A stretch of 5,043 nucleotides of DNA from Allomuricauda sp. (GTDB taxonomy: Bacteria > Bacteroidota > Bacteroidia > Flavobacteriales > Flavobacteriaceae): NCBI GenBank assembly GCA_028289745.1, contig JANQOD010000135.1, forward strand, positions 1 through 5,043. Direction: 5' to 3'. The notes below the pieces were generated by a model. That model saw nothing but the letters and a program-made list of their open reading frames with translations, made no database searches and had not been told where the DNA came from. This document shows positions 1 to 5,043 of the stretch, one piece after another. The position numbers were made by a program, and so were the translations under genes. Position 1 is the stretch's first letter. Each line of letters begins with the position of its first letter.

Positions 1-559
1 CATGCAACAAAGCATCGGGCATCAAAAGGCAGTCTACATCAATACAGCCCACGTATCGGTTTTTTGAAAGATGCATCCCAATATTGAGCGCATCTGACTT
101 GCCCCCGTTTTCTTTGTCTATTACGGTCAGTTTTGAGAAGGTGCGACGTTTTGATTTATAGATGCCCCTGATCGGTTTGGCCTTCAAATTGGGATCAATG
201 GCCCACTCTACCCTTTCAAGGTCATAGGCCTCGATCATTTTTTGAAGCGTGTTGTCTTTACTGCCGTCATTGACCACCATTACCTCATAGTTTACGTATT
301 TGAGCGATAAGAGCGATCGAACACTCTCTACAATGGTCAGTTCTTCATTAAAGGCCGGCGCGATGATCGTAATACCAGGTGCCAAAGGCGATGCCATTAC
401 TTTTGACAGGTCACCAAAACTGTTTTTGTTTCTATAGTGGATGGAATTTCGAGTGGACAGGTAGCCCATAAAACTGAACGCCACGAACAATACCGTGGTA
501 AACATCAAAAAGACAATATTGATGTACTCAAGAATGATATTGAACAGTCCGCTATCCAT
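1..559 (-). CDS. Membrane-anchored family 2 glycosyltransferase, processive polysaccharide-synthase type (N-terminal part, truncated by window edge)
   Basis: I translated this frame by hand: 186 residues from an ATG at 559-557, running off the left edge. A hydrophobic segment at about residues 12-34 should anchor the N-terminus in the inner membrane. The cytoplasmic GT-A domain follows: IIAPAFNEE at about 65-73, nucleotide-binding NDGSKDNT with Asp98, the DKENGGKSDALN block at 148-159, and a metal-binding D-V-D at 174-176 followed by PDAL. This order is typical of family 2 synthases such as the PNAG, hyaluronan and cellulose enzymes, which polymerise sugars from UDP-sugars and export the chain. 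The distal catalytic Asp, the QxxRW motif and the C-terminal membrane helices would lie outside the window, so processivity and product cannot be confirmed. The start overlaps the end of the HEAT gene by 8 bp and is preceded by an A-rich leader, which suggests translational coupling. The family assignment is firm; substrate is unknown. Confidence 0.93.
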   Translation of the reverse strand, partial: MDSGLFNIILEYINIVFLMFTTVLFVAFSFMGYLSTRNSIHYRNKNSFGDLSKVMASPLAPGITIIAPAFNEELTIVESVRSLLSLKYVNYEVMVVNDGSKDNTLQKMIEAYDLERVEWAIDPNLKAKPIRGIYKSKRRTFSKLTVIDKENGGKSDALNIGMHLSKNRYVGCIDVDCLLMPDALLH

Positions 560-2615
560 TCTTTTTTGTTTCTTTTTGTTCAGAAAAAGTACTGTCTTGG
601 TGCAAGAAAAATTCGTCGGCCAACTCGAAATTAAGCTCGTCATCTTCTTTTCTTGACGGGCCGATACCGAATTCATCGTGCAGAAAACATAACTCCATGG
701 GCATCAATCTATCTTCTTCAGATTCCCCAGACTCATCAGCTAGGGCCATATCTTCAAGTTCTTTAGAATGCGACTCTTCTTTTTCATTGGTTACCGGTCT
801 GATCGTCGATTGTTCATGGTCTTCTTCGCTCAAAGGTTCTTCAGAGGTCAATTTCTCAAGTAGCTTTTCTTTGGCATATTTGGCCTGCTTGGCCAATTTT
901 GGATCCCCATCTTGAGACAATTCTTCGAGCATGGCCAAATCGCGTTCATCGCCCACTGAAACCATTTCTTTCAATAGGGCCATTCTTGAAACTTGATCGG
1001 TCGCATATTCAAACAACGGAAAGAAAATACTGTCGTTTGCCTCTACCAACAGCTCTTTTGAATCGTAAAACGGTTCTTCTTCAACGGGTGGTATTTCTTT
1101 GGATGGGCTCTTGAGGTTTTTGAGCATTTTGAATATGCGGAAACCTGACTCTGAGCTTTCTTCCTGCTCTATCAAATCTTCCAATACGGGGATATCGCGA
1201 TCTGAGTTGGAAACTTCCAAGGTGTCGATGAGCATTTCCCGCTCTGGGGGCGACATTTTTTGGTATTCTTCCTTAAGGTCATTTTCACCCTGTGGTTTCT
1301 GCTCTTCTTCGACTTCAGCATTGACCAGACCCAGCTGCGTGTTGATGGCATCATCAAGGCCTTGTTCGATTGGGCCTATTTCGAAATCAGTCTTGTCATG
1401 GTCAAGTGCCATGCTTTTTTCATCATTTTCTTCTTGCTCCTCTTCTTCGATAGAGATGGTCAAAGGGTCGATTTCAAAGACTTCAATATCTGCCAAAAGC
1501 TCATCATCAATGCTATTTTCAATCGGTGCCTCACCTGAATCTTCAACAGCATTATTTTCCTCTTTGGCCTTTTTCACGAGACCCTTCAGTTTTTTGTCCA
1601 ATCGGTCTTTGGCATCTTTCTTGAATTTAGACATGATATCCTTGGTCGGAATAATGGTATCGGGCACCAAATCATTGATAGCCGTCAAGGCCTTGGTACG
1701 CACCATAAAGGATGACTCTTGTTTCTCTACCTTAAGTAGAAACTCAATCTCACTTTCACTGCCCAGGGTGGCGATAGCATCCAAAATCTCAATTTTGACC
1801 ATTTCACTACAGCTTCGAAATACGGCTTTTAATGGTTTCAAGGCTTTTAGCATGCAAAACTCTTTGATACAGCAAATAGCTTCAGATTTTATATGGTCGT
1901 CTTTGTGTTTGATCAGCTCAATGATCGATTTTTCGGCGTTATTTTGGTTGTAGTGCCGCATCAACCTAAGGGCAAACAATACCACATCCCGATTTCTGGA
2001 AATCAACCATGTAGCGAATCGGGGTGGGCGAAAATTCTCCATATCCCTCAGTTCTTCCATTATTTTCAGTTGTTGCCATTCTGATATGCCGTATCGGGTG
2101 GTATCCAAAAAATGACTAATGCCCTCTGGTCTCAACGAAACCGTAGAAATCTCTGCTTGTTTTCGTATGGCACTGCGGCGGTCATTCAGAAATTTGGTGA
2201 TGAATGGATAGGCATCTACCCTTTGCATTTGGGTCAGCTCGAGAATACCTTGTGAAACAACCTCCCACCGCCAACTTTTCAACTTTCGATAGGCATCAAG
2301 GTGAAGCCCCAATTCATCATACAGCCTGTGCAGTTTTTTTCTGGTCTCTCCCGATACATCTTTCTCTAAATCCAACAAAATCTCAGATAGTATTTTTCTA
2401 AAGGCGTGATTTTTCAAGGCGTCCCTGATCTCGATTTTCAACTGTATGTAACCTTTTTGCTCTTCTACTGGCCCCTCACCGTCATGAAAGAGAAAGTTGC
2501 TGATAATCGGGGCCAGTTCTTTTTTCTTTACGGACAGTTTTTGAAAGTTGAGTGAAATCTTTCTTTTGAAAAAGAAAATAAAAAAGAAGTACAAGGTGCC
2601 CAGCACCATGAACAA
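552..2615 (-). CDS. Membrane-anchored HEAT-repeat protein with acidic linkers
   Basis: The 687-residue reading begins at TTG 2615; an ATG two codons in (2609) is the alternative. Residues 1-16 are hydrophobic and followed by KRK, so the bulk should be cytoplasmic. Residues about 30-320 are paired amphipathic helices of HEAT/armadillo type, for example FITKFLNDRRSAIRKQAEIS near 138-157, SIIELIKHKDDHIKSEAI near 230-247 and IEFLLKVEKQ near 290-299. A Lys-rich stretch (about 328-352) leads into a strongly acidic, low-complexity linker (about 353-455). A second, smaller helical block with HEAT character spans about 533-588 (PLFEYATD, MLEELSQDGD). The tail from about 592 is acidic again. There is no catalytic motif, so a scaffold or adaptor role is inferred. 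It lies between a receiver protein and a glycosyltransferase and overlaps the latter by 8 bp, so it may link signal to synthase. The frame is open upstream to 2741 (separate entry), so the N-terminus is uncertain. Confidence 0.88.
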   Translation of the reverse strand: MFMVLGTLYFFFIFFFKRKISLNFQKLSVKKKELAPIISNFLFHDGEGPVEEQKGYIQLKIEIRDALKNHAFRKILSEILLDLEKDVSGETRKKLHRLYDELGLHLDAYRKLKSWRWEVVSQGILELTQMQRVDAYPFITKFLNDRRSAIRKQAEISTVSLRPEGISHFLDTTRYGISEWQQLKIMEELRDMENFRPPRFATWLISRNRDVVLFALRLMRHYNQNNAEKSIIELIKHKDDHIKSEAICCIKEFCMLKALKPLKAVFRSCSEMVKIEILDAIATLGSESEIEFLLKVEKQESSFMVRTKALTAINDLVPDTIIPTKDIMSKFKKDAKDRLDKKLKGLVKKAKEENNAVEDSGEAPIENSIDDELLADIEVFEIDPLTISIEEEEQEENDEKSMALDHDKTDFEIGPIEQGLDDAINTQLGLVNAEVEEEQKPQGENDLKEEYQKMSPPEREMLIDTLEVSNSDRDIPVLEDLIEQEESSESGFRIFKMLKNLKSPSKEIPPVEEEPFYDSKELLVEANDSIFFPLFEYATDQVSRMALLKEMVSVGDERDLAMLEELSQDGDPKLAKQAKYAKEKLLEKLTSEEPLSEEDHEQSTIRPVTNEKEESHSKELEDMALADESGESEEDRLMPMELCFLHDEFGIGPSRKEDDELNFELADEFFLHQDSTFSEQKETKKNG

Positions 2616-2741
2616 AATGGTGAGATCCCAAAGTAGATCGGTATGTATATGGGGGACGTTGATGAGTGTTGGTTTAGTGGTTTGGCTTGTTTGGTTTGGT
2701 TTGGTCTGGTCTGGTTTGGTATCTATTTTATCAACTGGTAT
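2616..2741 (-). other. Open in-frame extension upstream of the HEAT gene, no standard start codon
   Basis: The HEAT reading frame contains no stop between the TGA at 2744-2742 (inside the receiver gene) and the TTG at 2615, giving 42 extra sense codons. It also contains no ATG, GTG or TTG. The last codons read TDLLWDLTI and join smoothly onto LFMVLGTLYFFF, completing a normal-length transmembrane helix. The preceding residues are rich in Pro, Thr, Lys and Gln and would face the periplasm. Possible explanations are a rare start (ATT at 2618 or ATA near 2648), a mutated or misread start codon, or a chance open frame over an untranslated leader. No Shine-Dalgarno sequence helps decide. Confidence 0.4.
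2682..2720. repeat. Pentanucleotide tandem repeat (TTGGT/CTGGT)
   Basis: Six consecutive 5-bp units occupy 2691-2720: TTGGT three times, CTGGT twice, then TTGGT. Degenerate TTGG-containing units extend the array leftwards to about 2668-2690. On the minus strand this reads as ACCAA/ACCAG units inside the gap between the receiver and HEAT genes, and inside the frame that remains open into the HEAT gene. A unit of five is not a multiple of three, so gain or loss of a unit would shift that frame if it is translated, or change leader spacing if it is not. Confidence 0.8.
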
Positions 2742-3111
2742 TCACCGCCTTCAATGCCCGTGAAACCCTTACCAATAGCTCAGAGGGGCTTATGGGCTTC
2801 GAAAGAAAATCATTGGCGCCCAATTCAAAGGCGTTGAGAATATTCTCATCATTTGAGGCCGATGATATAAGAATGATCGGCAGATTGGCTTTCAAATCAT
2901 TCCTGATATGACCGACTACCTCAATACCCGAAAAATATGGCATCATAATATCGCTGATGATGATATCGGGCAATGCCTTTTCAAGTGATTGCCTAACCTC
3001 TAATCCGTTTGACACAATACCCACTTCATATCCTTCTTTCTCTAACCAAAACTGCAGCAAAGAGGCAAGCATCTCATCGTCTTCGGCCAATAGAATTTTT
3101 CTTTCTTTCAA
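2731..3111 (-). CDS. Single-domain response regulator (CheY-like receiver, no output domain)
   Basis: The protein has 126 residues and is one complete receiver domain. The acidic pocket is Glu10-Asp11-Asp12 (LLAEDDE), the phospho-acceptor is Asp54 in IIISDIMMP, the switch Ser84 lies in ILISSAS, and the conserved lysine is Lys105 in FLSKPISP, followed by helix 5. It ends soon after that helix, so there is no DNA-binding or enzymatic output domain and it should act through protein contacts or as a relay intermediate. The start is TTG at 3111: the only internal ATG, at residue 14, would delete the acidic pocket, and no in-frame ATG or GTG lies nearby upstream. It begins 8 bp after the Hpt stop, which implies co-expression and probably direct phosphotransfer from that protein. 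A partner in the HEAT protein is inferred from gene order only. Confidence 0.95.
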   Translation of the reverse strand: MKERKILLAEDDEMLASLLQFWLEKEGYEVGIVSNGLEVRQSLEKALPDIIISDIMMPYFSGIEVVGHIRNDLKANLPIILISSASNDENILNAFELGANDFLSKPISPSELLVRVSRALKAVNTS

Positions 3112-3119
3112 AATCCAGT

Positions 3120-3530
3120 TTATATTTCTTCTTTTTGCATTCGCTTGTACTCACCGTCCATCTGTTTTTCGAGAACGGTATATTCTTCGATGAAAAGACT
3201 GTACAAGAAGTTCATATGCTTTTCGTCTTTATCGGTTTTACTGGCGAGGTGCAACTGCTCCACGATCTGTAGCAGGCCACTGGCCTTCATCATTTTCAAT
3301 CCAGATTTTATTTTGTGGCAGGCAAAACCTAGGGCTTTCATGTCATCATTGATCAAATGCACTTTGACATTGCCAACAAATTCGAGCACGTTTTGTTTGA
3401 ACAACCGAATCAATTCTTCCAACAATGCGGTCTGGCCCATGCATTCTTGCAACAATCCCTTCAAGTCAAAACTTATCTCAAGGTCTTTAAATTGTGATTC
3501 GATTTCTGCGGTCGTGATCTTTGTTTCCAT
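3120..3530 (-). CDS. Hpt (histidine phosphotransfer) domain protein
   Basis: From ATG 3530 this gives 136 residues, almost entirely helical, the usual size of a stand-alone Hpt four-helix bundle. The signature is FACHKIKSGLKMMKASGL at about 69-86, with His72 as probable phospho-acceptor, Lys75 at the conserved +3 position and small residues Ser76-Gly77 where the family normally has Gly. The frame stays open upstream to a TTG at 3587, but those codons overlap the preceding gene, and the ATG placed 7 bp after that gene's stop is the better start. The receiver gene follows after 8 bp. Family knowledge says Hpt proteins shuttle phosphate between receiver domains, usually downstream of a hybrid kinase. 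No such kinase is in the window, so the donor is probably encoded elsewhere. Confidence 0.9.
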   Translation of the reverse strand: METKITTAEIESQFKDLEISFDLKGLLQECMGQTALLEELIRLFKQNVLEFVGNVKVHLINDDMKALGFACHKIKSGLKMMKASGLLQIVEQLHLASKTDKDEKHMNFLYSLFIEEYTVLEKQMDGEYKRMQKEEI

Positions 3531-3537
3531 AACTATG

Positions 3538-3912
3538 CTATTTTGTATCCCTTTTTTGGATTTTAGTGGTATTGAGCACATCTCCAATAGTATTGGAGAC
3601 CAATTGTATTCTTTTCAGAAGTATACGCTGCGTTGGGTCTAGGTTTGATTCCCCTAATAGTACGATCAGTTGTTGAAGTTCGTCCAAAGACACTTTCGAC
3701 TGCAAAGCTTTCGATTCTAAAGCCGTCTTGGTAGACAGCCGCTCGACTGTCAAATCAGTCTCGACCTGGCCAAAAATGTTCTGGTAGAGCCTTTCTTGTA
3801 ACACCGTGTAGTGCCGTTTAAGTTGTATGGCTTCTGAAATCTTTAACTCTTCGTAAGAGAAATGTTCGAGTTCGGTCCCTAGTCTGTCCAAATGGTTGAG
3901 TAGCCTCATCAT
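3538..3912 (-). CDS. Small helical protein with degenerate DHp/HisKA-like C-terminal half
   Basis: This is the first gene of the cluster, 124 residues from ATG 3912; a second ATG follows at once (3909) and a TTG precedes (3915). I do not recognise a named family. It is helical throughout with a charged N-terminal half (about 1-60). From about residue 67 the order of features resembles the dimerisation domain of hybrid histidine kinases: a helix SKALQSKVSLDELQQLIVLL, a turn SNLDPTQR (about 89-96), then a helix ending in IGDVLNTTKIQK (about 109-120), comparable to the 'LTPEQREYL...IINDILDFSKIEAGK' pattern. The His-Glu-x-x-Thr-Pro phospho-acceptor box is absent and the first helix appears shorter. 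No ATPase domain follows; the stop is 7 bp before the Hpt start. It could be a phosphorelay-binding pseudo-kinase fragment, a remnant of a kinase, or an unrelated helical protein. The gene call is likely; the domain call is tentative. Confidence 0.72.
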   Translation of the reverse strand: MMRLLNHLDRLGTELEHFSYEELKISEAIQLKRHYTVLQERLYQNIFGQVETDLTVERLSTKTALESKALQSKVSLDELQQLIVLLGESNLDPTQRILLKRIQLVSNTIGDVLNTTKIQKRDTK

Positions 3913-4106
3913 CAAAATCTTCGTCTTGCATTCAATCGCTTGGCACTAAGTACTTCATCAAAGAATGGTAAAAGGGCCTTGCGTTAAAAAACTGGTAGTT
4001 ACAGCGTTAAAACTCCTCATTTAACTTAGTCCAAACAATTATTTGTTATGTGGTTTCGCAATTTTGTTGTCAATTCGCTTTATTTGTAGGTGTAAAATTT
4101 TTCAAG
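3913..4106. other. Divergent intergenic control region
   Basis: About 194 bp separate the divergently read minus-strand phosphorelay cluster and plus-strand dipeptidase gene, so both promoters should lie here. It is AT-rich. I found no exact match to the Bacteroidota -7 element TAnnTTTG in either direction. One-mismatch plus-strand candidates are CAATTTTG (4059-4066) and TTTATTTG (4079-4086), neither with a well-placed -33 TTG. It contains the GCGTTAAAA direct repeats (separate entry), an 8-bp palindrome AAGTACTT near 3948-3955, and stop-start linked mini-ORFs on the minus strand. No terminator hairpin or RNA gene was seen. Confidence 0.6.
3981..4014. repeat. Direct repeat pair in divergent promoter region, possible operator
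   Basis: GCGTTAAAA occurs at 3981-3989 and 4004-4012, 23 bp from start to start, about two helical turns. With a two-base difference in the A run, the identity extends to GCGTTAAAACT versus GCGTTAAAAAACT. A 9-bp direct repeat with about two-turn spacing is the layout bound by dimeric regulators such as the LytTR family. Operator function is inferred; no cognate regulator with a DNA-binding domain is in the window. Confidence 0.35.
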
Positions 4107-5043
4107 TTGCGGGTTCACTATTTTTTAATCGTCTTTTTTCTTCTGGTCTCATGCGCCGAAAAACCAAAAAAACCGGAAGATAGTTTGTTGGAAAAGGCAA
4201 AAGGGATCCATTCAAGGGTCATTACCATTGATACCCATGTCGATATCAATGTGAAAAACTTTACCGATAGCATCAACTACACCCAAAGACTAAAGACCCA
4301 GCTCGACCTGCCAAAAATGGTGGAAGGTGAATTGGATGTGGTCTGGCTCATCGTCTATACAGGGCAAGATTCACTGAACGCCGCGGGCTATGCCAAGGCC
4401 GAGGCCAACGCGATGGCCAAGTTCGCTGCCATTCACAGACTTTGTGAAGAATATGCACCCGAACAAATAGAATTGGCCCAAAGCTCTGATGATGTCAAGA
4501 ATATCATGGCCAAGGGCAAGTTGGCAGCCATGATAGGTGTTGAAAATGCCTACCCCGCTGGGGATGACCTCTCAAACTTCAAAAAATACCATGAAATGGG
4601 TGCGCGCTATGTATCGCTTTCCCATAATGGACACAGTCAGTTTTGCGACTCAAATACGGGTGAGGAAAATGACGAATGGTTACACAATGGTTTAAGTGAA
4701 CTGGGTAACGGTGCTGTAAATGAGTTGAATAGACTAGGAATAATGATTGATGTTTCACACCCCTCAAAAGAAGCGATGCAACAAATGGTCGCCCTTTCAA
4801 AAGCCCCGATCATCGCGTCACATTCTTCGGCAAGGGCACTTTGCGACCATAGTAGAAATCTTGATGACGAACAATTATTGCTTATGAAAGAAAATGGTGG
4901 CGTGGTACAGACCGTGGCTTTAGGTGCCTATTTGAATGCAGAAAAACATGAGGCACGTTCAGCGTACCTGAAGAAGGTCTATAAAGAAGTTGCCGATTCA
5001 TTGAACATCGAATGGTTTGAACGTTCGCAATTCGGTCAAAGTC
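4107..5043 (+). CDS. Lipoprotein membrane dipeptidase, peptidase family M19 (3' end outside window)
   Basis: I translated 312 residues from TTG 4107 to the window end; M19 proteins are usually about 350-450 residues. Residues 1-16 (MRVHYFLIVFFLLVSC) form a lipoprotein signal with lipobox L-V-S-C and Cys16 as the lipidated residue, so the mature enzyme should sit on a cell-envelope membrane facing the periplasm or outside. The binuclear zinc ligands of the family can be placed: His44 and Asp46 in IDTHVD, Glu146 in GVENAYP, His218 in IDVSHPS and His239 in ASHSSAR; Arg250 in HSRN matches the conserved substrate-binding Arg. The conserved LSHNGHSQFCDS stretch lies at 171-182. The late catalytic-site Asp would be beyond the window. 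TTG is chosen because the first in-frame ATG lies after the zinc motif and TTG gives a complete signal peptide. The family hydrolyses dipeptides, often with a D-residue at the C-terminal side; the real substrate is unknown. Confidence 0.93.
   Translation, partial: MRVHYFLIVFFLLVSCAEKPKKPEDSLLEKAKGIHSRVITIDTHVDINVKNFTDSINYTQRLKTQLDLPKMVEGELDVVWLIVYTGQDSLNAAGYAKAEANAMAKFAAIHRLCEEYAPEQIELAQSSDDVKNIMAKGKLAAMIGVENAYPAGDDLSNFKKYHEMGARYVSLSHNGHSQFCDSNTGEENDEWLHNGLSELGNGAVNELNRLGIMIDVSHPSKEAMQQMVALSKAPIIASHSSARALCDHSRNLDDEQLLLMKENGGVVQTVALGAYLNAEKHEARSAYLKKVYKEVADSLNIEWFERSQFGQS

Noticed and set aside
1099..1953. Long plus-strand open frame (284 codons) antisense to the HEAT gene
   Set aside because: Its product is mostly Ser-rich runs that mirror the Glu/Lys codons of the opposite strand, with no domain and no suitable leader. 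The minus-strand frame gives a coherent HEAT protein, so this is a shadow.
2616..2730. Transcription terminator or separate promoter between receiver and HEAT genes
   Set aside because: No GC-rich hairpin with a T-run is visible on the minus strand and no clear TAnnTTTG element occurs, so the gap does not clearly break the operon.
2643..2837. Plus-strand short open frames over the pentanucleotide array with Trp/Leu/Val-rich product
   Set aside because: The hydrophobic look comes only from reading the TTGGT units as Trp, Leu, Val, Phe and Gly codons. There is no leader and it runs antisense into the receiver gene.
3531..3587. Upstream TTG start for the Hpt gene
   Set aside because: It would overlap the preceding gene, while ATG 3530 lies 7 bp after that gene's stop and gives a normal-length Hpt protein.
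3145..3642. Plus-strand open frame of 165 codons across the Hpt and first-gene region
   Set aside because: It is antisense to two overlapping-frame genes with clear domain logic, and its Cys/Ser-rich product shows no recognisable feature.
4059..4086. Bacteroidota-type promoter (-7 TAnnTTTG) for the dipeptidase gene
   Set aside because: The best candidates each carry one mismatch and none has a TTG at the expected -33 distance, so I do not call a promoter.
4579..4800. Minus-strand 73-codon open frame inside the dipeptidase gene
   Set aside because: It is antisense to well-conserved M19 sequence, including zinc-ligand motif regions, and its product has no recognisable feature.

Overview
The window looks like chromosomal DNA of a marine-type Bacteroidota bacterium, most likely Flavobacteriaceae. 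This is inferred from the moderately AT-rich composition, A-rich leaders in place of Shine-Dalgarno sequences, frequent TTG starts, and protein character. No RNA gene, insertion sequence, CRISPR array or phage feature was seen.

Positions 1-3912 hold one compact minus-strand gene cluster, read from high to low coordinates. It encodes (1) a 124-aa all-helical protein whose C-terminal part resembles a degenerate histidine-kinase dimerisation (DHp) domain; (2) a 136-aa Hpt phosphotransfer protein; (3) a 126-aa receiver-only response regulator; (4) a ~687-aa membrane-anchored HEAT-repeat protein with long acidic linkers; and (5) the N-terminal 186 residues of a membrane family-2 glycosyltransferase that runs off the left edge. 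Spacings are 7 bp, 8 bp, about 115 bp and an 8-bp overlap, so the genes are probably co-transcribed. The working hypothesis is a phosphorelay (DHp-like protein, Hpt, receiver) that controls a polysaccharide synthase after translation, with the HEAT protein as the membrane scaffold between receiver and synthase. No catalytic kinase ATPase domain and no DNA-binding output domain is visible in the window.

The 115-bp gap between the receiver and HEAT genes is unusual. It carries a TTGGT/CTGGT pentanucleotide tandem array. The HEAT frame also stays open across the whole gap without an ATG, GTG or TTG codon, although the residues just before the usable start look like the continuation of the transmembrane helix.

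Positions 3913-4106 are a divergent intergenic region with a 9-bp direct repeat (GCGTTAAAA, 23 bp start to start) and a chain of stop-start linked mini-ORFs on the minus strand. From 4107 rightwards, on the plus strand, lies a membrane dipeptidase (peptidase M19) with a lipoprotein signal peptide, starting at TTG and cut by the window end. Nothing ties it functionally to the phosphorelay cluster beyond sharing the divergent control region.
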